This document shows, one piece after another, positions 55,244 to 63,801 of a stretch of 64,000 bases of DNA. Each line of letters starts with the position of its first letter. Within the stretch, counting starts at the first letter, position 1. The position numbers and the translations under genes are program-made. This stretch comes from Brachyspira hampsonii 30446. GTDB lineage: Bacteria > Spirochaetota > Brachyspiria > Brachyspirales > Brachyspiraceae. Where the stretch lies: contig NZ_JH994111.1 in the NCBI RefSeq assembly GCF_000316195.1, positions 1,629,403-1,693,402 on the forward strand, written 5' to 3'. Below the pieces are notes generated by a model that was given only the letters and a program-made list of their open reading frames with translations, did not search any database and had not been told where the DNA came from.

Positions 55244-57025
55244 ATGTTTAGAATGCAAAATAATTTACCAAAAGTTGGTATAAGACCTGTTATAGATGGA
55301 AGGAGAAATGGAGTTAGAGAATCTCTTGAAGATACCACTATGAACATGGCTAAAATAGCTGCAAAACTTATAGAAGAAAACATTAAACATCCTAGCGGAG
55401 AAAAAGTTGAATGTGTAATATCTGATACTACTATAGGCGGTGTTGCTGAAGCTGCAAGATGTCAGAAAAAATTTGATGAAAATAATGTTAAACTAACTCT
55501 TACTGTTACACCTTGCTGGTGCTATGGTTCTGAAACTATCGACATGACTCCGGCTATACCTAAAGCTATTTGGGGATTTAACGGTACTGAAAGACCTGGT
55601 GCTGTTTATTTGGCTGCTGCTGATGCCGGACATACTCAATTAGGATTACCTGTATTCTCTATTTATGGTAAAGATGTTCAGGACGCAGGAGATGAAAATG
55701 TTCCTGAAGATGTTAGAGAAAAAATACTTAGATTTGTAAGAGCAGGTCTTGCAGTTGCTACTATGAAAGATCAATCTTATATAAGTATGGGCTATGTTGC
55801 TATGGGTATTATGGGTTCTATGGTTGATGCTGAATTCTTACTTGACTATTTAGGAATGAGAACTGAATTCGTAGATATGAGCGAAATCAAAAGAAGATTA
55901 GAACTAGAAATATACGATAAAGAAGAGTTCAAAAAAGCCTGGGAATGGGCTAAACAATGTAAATTCGGCTCTGACAACAATAAAGTAAAAGCAACTGATG
56001 AACAAAAAGAAAAAGAATGGGCTACTTCAATTAAGATGGCTATGATTATGCGTGATTTGATGGTAGGAAATCCTAAGTTGGCTGAAATGGGATATATAGA
56101 AGAAGCTCAAGGTCATAATGCAATAGCAGGCGGTTTCCAAGGACAAAGACATTGGACTGACTTTATGCCTAATGGAGACTTTGCTGAAGCTATTCTTAAT
56201 TCATCTTTTGACTGGAATGGTATAAGAGAACCTTATGTTGTTGCTACTGAAAATGATTCTTTGAATGGTCTTTCTATGTTGTTTGCTCATCTTTTAACAA
56301 GCAGATCTCAGTTATTCGCTGATGTTAGAACTTATTGGAGTCCAGAAGCTGTTAAAAGAGTTACAGGAAAAGAACTTACAGGAAAAGCTAAAGACGGTAT
56401 AATTCACTTGATAAACTCTGGTGCTGCTTCATTAGACTGGACAGGCGAGCAAAAAGTTAATGGAAACCCTGCTTTAAAAGAATATTGGAATATTACAGAA
56501 GAAGAAGCTAAAAAATGTCTTGATGCCACTCAATTCTCACCTGCTAACAGAGAATATTTCAGAGGAGGCGGATTCTCTTCTACTTTCCTAACTAAAGGTG
56601 AAATGCCTATGACTATTATAAGACTAAATTTAGTTAAAGGCTTCGGACCTGTACTTCAAATAGCTGAAGGTTATGCTGTTAATATTGATAACAGTATATT
56701 TGACCCTATAAATAAAAGAACTGACTCTACTTGGCCTACTACTTGGTTTGCTCCTATACTTACAGGAAAAGACTCTTTCAAAGATGTTTATTCTGTTATG
56801 AATGATTGGGGTGCTAATCACTGTGCTGCTGCTTATGGTCATATAGGTGCTGATTTAATCACATTGGCTTCTATGCTTCGTATACCTGTAAGCATGCATA
56901 ATGTAAGCGAAGATAGAATATTCAGACCTAAAGCATGGAAGGCATTTGGTACAAAAGATGCTGAAGGTGCTGACTTTAGAGCATGCAAACATTTCGGACC
57001 TTTATTTGGAAAAGTAACTAGGTAA
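55244..57025 (+). CDS. fucI: L-fucose isomerase
   Basis: 593 residues, the standard FucI length. Interconverts L-fucose and L-fuculose using Mn2+; the same enzyme also accepts D-arabinose. Signatures: [91 protein letters not shown] with a metal Asp, [15 protein letters not shown] and [20 protein letters not shown] with the metal His. GGAGG lies 13 bases ahead of the ATG. Fourth gene of the transporter operon; an internal hairpin separates it from fucU. Confidence 0.97.
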   Translation: MFRMQNNLPKVGIRPVIDGRRNGVRESLEDTTMNMAKIAAKLIEENIKHPSGEKVECVISDTTIGGVAEAARCQKKFDENNVKLTLTVTPCWCYGSETIDMTPAIPKAIWGFNGTERPGAVYLAAADAGHTQLGLPVFSIYGKDVQDAGDENVPEDVREKILRFVRAGLAVATMKDQSYISMGYVAMGIMGSMVDAEFLLDYLGMRTEFVDMSEIKRRLELEIYDKEEFKKAWEWAKQCKFGSDNNKVKATDEQKEKEWATSIKMAMIMRDLMVGNPKLAEMGYIEEAQGHNAIAGGFQGQRHWTDFMPNGDFAEAILNSSFDWNGIREPYVVATENDSLNGLSMLFAHLLTSRSQLFADVRTYWSPEAVKRVTGKELTGKAKDGIIHLINSGAASLDWTGEQKVNGNPALKEYWNITEEEAKKCLDATQFSPANREYFRGGGFSSTFLTKGEMPMTIIRLNLVKGFGPVLQIAEGYAVNIDNSIFDPINKRTDSTWPTTWFAPILTGKDSFKDVYSVMNDWGANHCAAAYGHIGADLITLASMLRIPVSMHNVSEDRIFRPKAWKAFGTKDAEGADFRACKHFGPLFGKVTR

Positions 57026-57040
57026 TAATAATTTTTCTTA

Positions 57041-57078
57041 AGTCCCATTTAGTACTAAAATATTAAATGGGGCTTTTG
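57041..57078 (+). terminator. Hairpin terminator/attenuator between fucI and fucU
   Basis: AGTCCCATTTA pairs with TAAATGGGGCT (one G-U) around a 12-base loop, followed by TTTTGT. The short U-tract suggests partial termination, which would lower fucU relative to fucI. Confidence 0.7.
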
Positions 57079-57105
57079 TAAAAAATAATTTTAAGGAATT
57101 GGAAT

Positions 57106-57543
57106 ATGTTAAAAGGAATAGATCCTGTTGTTTCACCAGAATTATTAAAAGTATTATGTGAAATGGGACATGGCAGTGAAATTTTATTTGCTGACGGTAA
57201 TTTTCCTTCTCATGATTATAATGTAAAAAAAATTATAAGACTTGACGGAATAGATATACCTACTGTTTTGAAAGCTATTATGCCTTTATTTCCTTTGGAT
57301 ACTTTTGTAGAAAGTCCTGTTGTATTAATGCAGCCTAATGCTGATTTTGGCAGAGAACCTGATGTATGGGCTAAATACAAAGATATAATAGCAAAGCATC
57401 AAAAAGTAAATTATGAATATTTGGAAAGATTTGCATATTATGACAGATGCAAAAATGTTTATGCTATTGTTGCCACAAGTGAACTTGAAATATATGCAAA
57501 TATTATACTAAAAAAAGGCGTAATTTTTCCAGATAAAAAATAA
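57106..57543 (+). CDS. fucU: L-fucose mutarotase
   Basis: 145 residues, RbsD/FucU fold. It interconverts the alpha and beta anomers of L-fucose so the isomerase receives its preferred form. Family motifs: MLKGIDPVVSPELLKVLCEM, GHGSEILFADGNFPS with the catalytic His, and the C-terminal ERFAYYDRCKNVYAIVATSE. AAGGAATTGGAAT precedes the ATG. Last gene of the operon, followed by a strong terminator. Confidence 0.95.
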   Translation: MLKGIDPVVSPELLKVLCEMGHGSEILFADGNFPSHDYNVKKIIRLDGIDIPTVLKAIMPLFPLDTFVESPVVLMQPNADFGREPDVWAKYKDIIAKHQKVNYEYLERFAYYDRCKNVYAIVATSELEIYANIILKKGVIFPDKK

Positions 57544-57566
57544 TGTCTCTAAAATATAAAATATTT

Positions 57567-57608
57567 AGCAAGTCTTTAATTTTTTATTTAAAGGCTTGTT
57601 ATTTTTTT
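57567..57608 (+). terminator. Terminator of the fucose transporter operon
   Basis: AGCAAGTCTTTAA pairs with TTTAAAGGCTTGTT, followed by ATTTTTTT. It begins 24 bp after the fucU stop. Confidence 0.88.
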
Positions 57609-57625
57609 ACTTTTTTAAATTTAAT

Positions 57626-59245
57626 CTAATAAACAGCTATAGCAGAATCTGTCCTTCCATCGCAGCCTGCAAAATAAACATCATTATCATTTTTTAATAT
57701 AACCTGTCCTCGTCCGAAATATCCGAAGTATGTAATATAATCTTTCTTTGTTATATTATGTCCAAGTGATGAAAGTTCTTTATATATATTATTATCAAAA
57801 TTATATTCTAATTCTATATTTTTATTTCCAACCCATTGCCATCTGGGTTTATCTAATGCTGCCTGCGGATTTAAATCATAATCTATCAAATTACTTATAA
57901 CCTGAACATGTCCCTGAGGCTGCATAAAAGCTCCCATTACCCCCAATACTCCATAAGGTTTTGAATCTTTGCATATAAAGGCTGGTATTATAGTGTGATA
58001 AGGCTTTTTATGAGATGCTATAAAATTATCAGAATTGGGATCCAATGAAAAGTTAGCTCCCCTATTTTGCAAAGCTATACCTGTTTCTGGAATCACTATA
58101 CCAGAACCGAAAGCAGTATAATTACTCTGAATATATGAAACCATATTTCCGTAACTGTCAGAAGCTGCTAAATATACAGTGTCACCTGATGAGAATATAT
58201 GATTTATAGGATCTAATGCTTTATCTTTATTTATAAGAGAGGCTCTTTTTTTAGCATACTCATTTGAAAGCATTTCTTCAATAGAAGTTTTCATACAGTT
58301 AATATCTGCAACATATTTTTTAGTATCCGTAAAAGCTAATTTCAAAGCCTCTATTTGATAATGTACTTTTTCTAATTCGCTTAAATTATTAAAATCAAAA
58401 TTTGATAAAATATTTAAAGTCATTAATACAGTAATACCATGTCCGTTTGGAGGAATTTCATAAATATCATATCCTCTGTAATTAGTAGTTATAGGAGTAA
58501 CAAACTCTGGATAATATTCATTTAAATCCTCTTTAGATAAATATCCTCCGTATTTTTTCATGAATGCATCTATTTTTTCAGCGTATTCTCCTCTGTAAAT
58601 GCACTCTGCATTTGTTTTACCTATATCATATAAAGTCTTAGCATGATATGGAAGTTTTACTATATCTCCAAGTTTTGGAGTTTTTCCATTGAAAGTAAAA
58701 GTATCAAACCAATATTTAAACTCTTCTTTTTTTAAATTATCAGAAGCATTCAAATACATATTATAGGACTCTTTCCAATCAAGAGCTGCTTGAGGCTGAA
58801 CGGCATATCCTTCTTTGGCATATCTAATGGCAGGTTCAAGCACATCAATAAGTTTTAATTTACCGAATTTTTTTATAAGAGAAGCCCAAACTGATGGAAT
58901 GCCTCCAACAGTTACAGGCAAAACTCCATATAAAGGCATTTTATCAAAATTATATGATAATACTTTATCAACATCCAAATTCTTTGGAGAAAATCCGCTT
59001 CCGTTAATAGCGTACATTTTATTTTCAAAATTTATTATAGCAAAAGCGTCTCCTCCAAGTCCGTTTGAAGCAGGCTCTACAACAGTAAGTGCAGCTGCTG
59101 AAGCTATTGCCGCATCTACTGCATTACCGCCTTTTTTTATAATCTCAATTCCAGCTTCTGAAGCTAGTATATTGCTTGTAGAAACAATATTCTTTCCAAA
59201 TACAACATTTCTTTTAGATGCATAAGTATTATCATAAAAATTCAT
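57626..59245 (-). CDS. Gamma-glutamyltransferase family protein
   Basis: 539 residues from the ATG at 59245 (GGA upstream; the longer frame starts at TTG). N-terminal Ntn-hydrolase signature ASEAGIEIIKKGGNAVDAAI and NGLGGDAFAI. The conserved Thr expected to become the N-terminal nucleophile after self-cleavage is in SSGDTVYLAASDSYGNMVS. TAFGSGIVIPETGIALQNRG and the LGVMGAFMQPQGHVQV stretch follow. There is no signal peptide, so unlike E. coli Ggt it should be cytoplasmic, closer to the YwrD branch. Likely substrates are glutathione or other gamma-glutamyl compounds. Monocistronic. Confidence 0.9.
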   Translation of the reverse strand: MNFYDNTYASKRNVVFGKNIVSTSNILASEAGIEIIKKGGNAVDAAIASAAALTVVEPASNGLGGDAFAIINFENKMYAINGSGFSPKNLDVDKVLSYNFDKMPLYGVLPVTVGGIPSVWASLIKKFGKLKLIDVLEPAIRYAKEGYAVQPQAALDWKESYNMYLNASDNLKKEEFKYWFDTFTFNGKTPKLGDIVKLPYHAKTLYDIGKTNAECIYRGEYAEKIDAFMKKYGGYLSKEDLNEYYPEFVTPITTNYRGYDIYEIPPNGHGITVLMTLNILSNFDFNNLSELEKVHYQIEALKLAFTDTKKYVADINCMKTSIEEMLSNEYAKKRASLINKDKALDPINHIFSSGDTVYLAASDSYGNMVSYIQSNYTAFGSGIVIPETGIALQNRGANFSLDPNSDNFIASHKKPYHTIIPAFICKDSKPYGVLGVMGAFMQPQGHVQVISNLIDYDLNPQAALDKPRWQWVGNKNIELEYNFDNNIYKELSSLGHNITKKDYITYFGYFGRGQVILKNDNDVYFAGCDGRTDSAIAVY

Positions 59246-59321
59246 AATAAAATCCAATACTCTATTTTTATTTAATCAGTTAATTATACTAGCAAAAATA
59301 TAATTGTCAAAATATTTTGCC

Positions 59322-61469
59322 TCAATCATTCAAGTTTTTTAAATAATCTAATGCATCATCATCATAAAAGTTAATCTCTAAAATTTTTCTATAGCATTCT
59401 TTAGCATTTTCTTTATCATCAATCTTTAAATATAATTCAGCAATATGTTTTAGAATATCACATCTGTATGGACGATCTTCAAAATATTTTTTATTAATAT
59501 CTATAGCCTTTTGATAATATTCTTTTGCCAAGTCTTTTTCATTCATACCATCATAAATTTCAGCAATAGAAACATAATACTCTTTGCTGTTAGGTTCTAA
59601 TGAAACAGCATGTTTATAGCACTTTAATGCCTTATTTTTATCGCCTATTTTTATATATAAATCGCCGATTTCCTTTGAATAATAACCTTTAAATTCTTTT
59701 CTCCCAAATATGTTTTCTCTTCTGAACATACGACTAGCACTTTTTATTTCAAGTTTTATAGCTTTTTTATATACTTCAATAGCTTTGTTTTTATTACCTA
59801 TAGAATTATATAAATCACCTATTATCTCTAACCAATGATTTTTATCTTTTTTATTTTCATAAATATCTATCGCTTTTTTATAATATTCTTCTGCATTTTC
59901 CCTTTCTCCTAAACTCTCATAAATCTCTGCAATAGCCGTAAAATCATATCCATATTTTTTATTATCATCTAAATTGACATATTTTTTATAATATTCAATA
60001 GCCTTATATTTTTCGCCTATATGCAAATATAAATCAGATAATTTTTTATAATCATTCTTATCAATGTAATAATTAACAGCTTTATCAATAAGTAAATTTC
60101 TTTTATCATGTTTTGAAAGTTTTTCATACAAATCTAATAATTTTATTATATTATAACAAGTCTTTTCTTTGTCTTTATCTTTGTTTTCAAATTTATAATC
60201 CAAATATTTTTCATACATCTCAATAGCTTTATCATAATTTTTAATTTCTTGATAGATATCACATAAACTATAATAATCATTCCTCTCAAAATTATTAATT
60301 TCAATAAGTTTATTATACATTTCAATAGCTTTATCATATCTATAAATATTTTCATATAAATGAGCCAAAGTTTTATAAACTCTATGATTAATATTCTCCG
60401 TATTATTCAGTAAATATTTCTCAAGTACATTAGCTCCTTTATCACATATATTCAAATCATAAGAATATATAGTTTCTAACTCATCATAATATTCAAAATT
60501 ATTAGGCTCTTCTTCTATAAGCTGATTAAATGCTTCTATCAAATATTTATAGTCTTCAATGTCCTTGTATTTTTTGTATGAAAAACCTCTTATAGAATGC
60601 CAACAACCCGAAACATCTTCTTTTATATATTTTTTATATACTTCAATACCTTTCTGATACTCTCCTAAAGCCATATAAGATTTAGCTAATGCATTTATTG
60701 CACTGGTATTTTCTATATAATCACAAGAAGGATGAATTTCTAATACATTCTCATAATTTTCTATAGCCTTATCATATTCTTTTTTCTCAAAATATGATAA
60801 TCCTAAATACATAAAATCGCTTTGATCATGACGAGGAAGTTTTATTATTTCTTTGAATACTTCTATTGCTTCATCATATTTACCCAATTTAAAATATGAT
60901 TCTCCTATTACAGTAAGATAATATTCCATATAATTACCATCATCAACAACATAGCTTTTATTTAACTTAACTGCTTTTTCAGCATACTCTATTGCCGCAT
61001 AATAATTTTCATTTTCCCGATTAATATATCCTAAAAGATGCCAATATGCTGAATCATTTTCATTTAATTCTATGGATTTTTTAATAAGTTTTAATGCTTC
61101 ATTATATTTTTCATTTCCTATAAAATTATATAGATAATTGACTGCTGTATAGTATAATGTTTTATCATCATTAGGGTTTATTAACAAAACTTTTTTAAAT
61201 AGCTTTTCTGCTTTTTTATTATCTCTATTAGAATAATATGCTCTTCCTAATAAAGTTAAAGCTTTTGTATTATTTTTATCTTTTTTAATATACTCTTTTA
61301 ATACTTCTATAACTTTATCAATTATATTTTCATTATTATTCTCATCATTATTTTGATAATCTTCATCATTTTCTTTATTATCTGATTGATTATCAAATTC
61401 ATCGGGTTCATAAGAACACTCTTTGTTTATTATATTTTCGATTTCTTCTAAAGTGTATGATTTTTTCAT
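59322..61469 (-). CDS. Large TPR-repeat protein
   Basis: 715 residues, no signal peptide or membrane helix, AGGAG before the ATG. After an acidic D/E/N-rich N-terminus (~20-50) the whole chain is made of about 16 tetratricopeptide repeats, e.g. ALTLLGRAYYSNRDNKKAEKL, MYLGLSYFEKKEYDKAIENY, AIAEIYESLGERENAEEYY and HIAELYLKIDDKENAKECY. It is a cytoplasmic scaffold by structure; partners are unknown. The 84-bp gap to the upstream unknown gene suggests they could be expressed together. Tetratricopeptide proteins of this style are very numerous in Brachyspira. Confidence 0.8.
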   Translation of the reverse strand: MKKSYTLEEIENIINKECSYEPDEFDNQSDNKENDEDYQNNDENNNENIIDKVIEVLKEYIKKDKNNTKALTLLGRAYYSNRDNKKAEKLFKKVLLINPNDDKTLYYTAVNYLYNFIGNEKYNEALKLIKKSIELNENDSAYWHLLGYINRENENYYAAIEYAEKAVKLNKSYVVDDGNYMEYYLTVIGESYFKLGKYDEAIEVFKEIIKLPRHDQSDFMYLGLSYFEKKEYDKAIENYENVLEIHPSCDYIENTSAINALAKSYMALGEYQKGIEVYKKYIKEDVSGCWHSIRGFSYKKYKDIEDYKYLIEAFNQLIEEEPNNFEYYDELETIYSYDLNICDKGANVLEKYLLNNTENINHRVYKTLAHLYENIYRYDKAIEMYNKLIEINNFERNDYYSLCDIYQEIKNYDKAIEMYEKYLDYKFENKDKDKEKTCYNIIKLLDLYEKLSKHDKRNLLIDKAVNYYIDKNDYKKLSDLYLHIGEKYKAIEYYKKYVNLDDNKKYGYDFTAIAEIYESLGERENAEEYYKKAIDIYENKKDKNHWLEIIGDLYNSIGNKNKAIEVYKKAIKLEIKSASRMFRRENIFGRKEFKGYYSKEIGDLYIKIGDKNKALKCYKHAVSLEPNSKEYYVSIAEIYDGMNEKDLAKEYYQKAIDINKKYFEDRPYRCDILKHIAELYLKIDDKENAKECYRKILEINFYDDDALDYLKNLND

Positions 61470-61553
61470 AGTGCAGCTCCTATATTTTTATTATATAGAG
61501 GTACAAAAAACGGCTTCACGGTAGGTTTTTAAATAATAAATCAGTATAAATAA

Positions 61554-62633
61554 TTACAGCTTATATAAAAATCTCTTATCACCTTTGAAATATCTTTCTA
61601 TAAGTTTGTCCCTGTCTAAATGTCTTGTATAATTCATAATGTACCTTAAAGCTAAATCAATATACTCTTTGGAATTATCTTTGTAATTTTCTTTGATATA
61701 TTCTTTTAATACATAAATAGCCTTATTAGGAGCAAATCTATGATTAGGACTGTATCCCAACATATAATCATATAAAAGCCTGTCGCATTTCTCTTTTATA
61801 TCATCATTTATAGAATTATTAACTTCTTCTCTGTCTTTCATAAGTTTTTTATAAAAATGTTCAAATAATTCATTGTATCCTGTTATAAAAAAAGGAAATG
61901 AAAATAAATCTCTATTTTCAAAATAATAATCAATATCTTCTTCGTCGTATATAATATAACTTTTCATACAGTCATCATAATCTGTGATATTATATTTATC
62001 CAATTCTCTCTGGTATTCTTCTTCCCAATGTTTGCTACATCTTTCATCAAAATACTTCATTGCTTCATTCTTATTTTCGCTTCCCCATTCCATATTCCAT
62101 CTTCTTGAATCAACTTCTCCGCTTTCAAAAAACTCATCAACTAATTCTTTAGTTTCAAAATATATATATCCATTCTTTCTATACTTTTCAGAAATCATTT
62201 CTTTTTTATCTTCTTCATTATACTCTTTTCTTTCTTTTTCTATAAAATCTCTGTACTCGCTGTTATCATATTCATAATACCAAGAAGGAATTAATAGTTC
62301 ATACATTCCGTCATCTTCTTCATATACATGCAATTCTGAAAACTCATCATCTAGTATAGGAAATTTATCATTATGATACTTTTCATAAACCTCTGGAAAT
62401 TTATCCTTTTCTAATAAACATTTATAATCCCAACCCAATAAGTTTTTTTGTATTTCTGGATCTGGATGCACAAACTGTTCAAAGTTAATTCTTATTAAAT
62501 ATTTTTCTAATACTCTTATAAAAGTATATACTGAACAATTATGATGATCATTTATTATGAGTTTATCTGCTTCTTCTATTTCTATATTATTTTTTTCTAT
62601 GAGTTTATCAAGTTCTTCTAAAAAATAATTCAA
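61554..62633 (-). CDS. Unknown protein whose N-terminus was displaced by a 17-bp duplication
   Basis: The open frame gives 359 residues from a TTG at 62633 that has no ribosome site. A better start, ATG at 62725 with AAGGA nine bases upstream, reads MEELNRQNKKYII and onward but hits TGA at 62630 because a 17-bp tandem duplication shifts the frame. Deleting one copy restores a single frame of ~384 residues. The TGA of the short frame overlaps the TTG (TTGA), so reinitiation by coupling is possible. The protein is acidic, Tyr- and Glu-rich (YEEDDGMYELLIPSWYYEYD), has no signal peptide, and matches no family I know. It may be a pseudogene. Confidence 0.6.
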   Translation of the reverse strand: MNYFLEELDKLIEKNNIEIEEADKLIINDHHNCSVYTFIRVLEKYLIRINFEQFVHPDPEIQKNLLGWDYKCLLEKDKFPEVYEKYHNDKFPILDDEFSELHVYEEDDGMYELLIPSWYYEYDNSEYRDFIEKERKEYNEEDKKEMISEKYRKNGYIYFETKELVDEFFESGEVDSRRWNMEWGSENKNEAMKYFDERCSKHWEEEYQRELDKYNITDYDDCMKSYIIYDEEDIDYYFENRDLFSFPFFITGYNELFEHFYKKLMKDREEVNNSINDDIKEKCDRLLYDYMLGYSPNHRFAPNKAIYVLKEYIKENYKDNSKEYIDLALRYIMNYTRHLDRDKLIERYFKGDKRFLYKL

Positions 62634-62725
62634 TGAATTTTTAGTATAAATGAATTTTTAGTATAATAGTAATCGTTTTTATCTTGTATAATATATTTTT
62701 TATTTTGTCTGTTTAATTCTTCCAT
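62630..62725 (-). pseudogene. Displaced N-terminal frame of the 61554 gene
   Basis: 31 codons from ATG at 62725 (AAGGA upstream) to TGA. The first 25 residues are the native N-terminus (MEELNRQNKKYIIQDKNDYY then YTKNS); the last six come from the duplicated 17 bp. The same 16-residue leader, but with ATA in place of the start ATG, occurs in the copy upstream of the 62950 gene. Confidence 0.6.
62632..62665. repeat. Perfect 17-bp tandem duplication
   Basis: AATGAATTTTTAGTATA is present twice in direct succession (62632-62648 and 62649-62665). 17 is not a multiple of three, so it shifts the reading frame of the gene it lies in. Confidence 0.92.
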
Positions 62726-62880
62726 AGATTTATGTCCTTTTAAATTTTTAACTTAATTATAATATGCATGTATGACAAATTCTGACACTTTTTTGAATAA
62801 AAATTAAATAAACAAAATTAATTAACATTTAAATAATTATACATTTTTAATCTGCTGATTAAAAAAATAATTTAATTCTA
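62678..62880. repeat. ~203-bp direct repeat, copy A (promoter and leader region)
   Basis: Matches 63233-63434 along its length with scattered differences. Read on the minus strand it holds a TATAAT-like -10, a conserved GTGTCAGAATTTGTCATAC block with the spaced direct repeat GTCA-n6-GTCA, an AAAAGGA ribosome site and the first 16 codons (EELNRQNKKYIIQDK). Confidence 0.85.
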
Positions 62881-62908
62881 TAGACTTGTAAAAAAAGAAA
62901 AAAGAGAT

Positions 62909-62927
62909 AATAAAGAATATCTTTATT
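62909..62927 (-). terminator. Terminator-like hairpin after the 87-residue gene
   Basis: AATAAAGA and TCTTTATT form an 8-bp AT-rich stem with a 3-base loop, followed on the minus strand by ATCTCTTTTTT. Weak stem, but well placed 23 bp after the stop codon. Confidence 0.45.
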
Positions 62928-62949
62928 TTCTATTTTTTATGAAATCGAA

Positions 62950-63213
62950 TTATTTTTTAAGTTCTTTAATTATGAGATCTTCAATTTCACCTAATTTACA
63001 TTCCAAATCCCAGACACGAATCAGCGATTTTTTAGGTTTATTTTTTTCTTTTTCGAGTTCAATTTTGTAATACTCTCTTTCACTTCTAAGGAATTCTAAT
63101 TTTTCACGTTTCTTTTTACCACACTTGGCATCATCATTAATATCGAAATATGCTAAATTATCACTTATAATCACACCATCAAACTTTTCAAATAATTTTT
63201 TGAATATTCCCAT
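62950..63213 (-). CDS. Small charged protein of unknown function
   Basis: 87 residues with a strong ribosome site (AAAAGGAG before ATG). The N-terminus MGIFKKLFEKFDG is an amphipathic helix, and the rest is a charged, probably coiled-coil helix (REKLEFLRSEREYYKIELEK) with no known domain. Its upstream region is copy B of the 203-bp repeat, which carries a start-less remnant of the MEELNRQNKKYIIQDK leader ending in TAA just before this gene's ATG. So this gene seems to have been placed behind the promoter and leader of another family member. Confidence 0.65.
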   Translation of the reverse strand: MGIFKKLFEKFDGVIISDNLAYFDINDDAKCGKKKREKLEFLRSEREYYKIELEKEKNKPKKSLIRVWDLECKLGEIEDLIIKELKK

Positions 63214-63232
63214 ATTATTCTCCTTTTGCGTA

Positions 63233-63434
63233 TTTATCTTGTATAATATATTTTTTATTTTGTCTGTTTAATTCTTCTATAACTATTATATCCTTTTAAC
63301 TTTTTAATTTAATTATAATCTTAAGGTATGACAAATTCTGACACTTTTTTGGATATGAATTAAACAAGGAAATTAATTAACATTTAAATAATTATACATT
63401 TTTAATCTGCTGATTTAAAAATAATTTCATTCTA
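63233..63434. repeat. ~203-bp direct repeat, copy B
   Basis: Second copy of the promoter/leader repeat; see 62678-62880. The former start codon is ATA here, and the leader frame ends EELNRQNKKYIIQDKYAKGE at a TAA which overlaps the next gene's ribosome region. The flanking stretch 63435-63577 is AT-rich with nothing else seen. Confidence 0.85.
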
Positions 63435-63577
63435 CGATATCAAAAGTTTTTTATTATTTTAGAAGTATGGCATTCTTTTATTATATATATTCTGAATTCA
63501 CTTTTGTCTGTATAAAAATAAAACCATTACAAAATAAAAGTTTTTAGGCTTACTTAGAATTTAATTATAAGATTTAT

Positions 63578-63786
63578 TAGACTTGTTTCAAAACTAATTT
63601 TTTATAATTTTGTGGGGACTAGCCCCCACCCCCCCACTTCTTTTGGTGACCCAAAGAAGCAAAAGGACTGCATATTTATATACTAAAATAATAATTTATA
63701 AAACATGTGAAACATTATTTTGTAAATTATAAAATTACGAAATTTTTATATATAATCTTGTCAAGTAGTTTGGAAACAAGTCTATT
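63578..63786. repeat. Palindromic repeat element, copy 3 (TAGACTTGTTTCAAAACTAA ends)
   Basis: Left end TTAGACTTGTTTCAAAACTAA and right end AGTTTGGAAACAAGTCTA are inverted repeats (one mismatch). The core has GTGGGGACTAGCCCCCAC, CTTCTTTTGGTGACCCAAAG and GGACTGCATATTTATATACT, the last closely matching the 3982-4256 element. No coding capacity. Confidence 0.82.
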
Positions 63787-63801
63787 ATATAATAAATAAA
63801 A

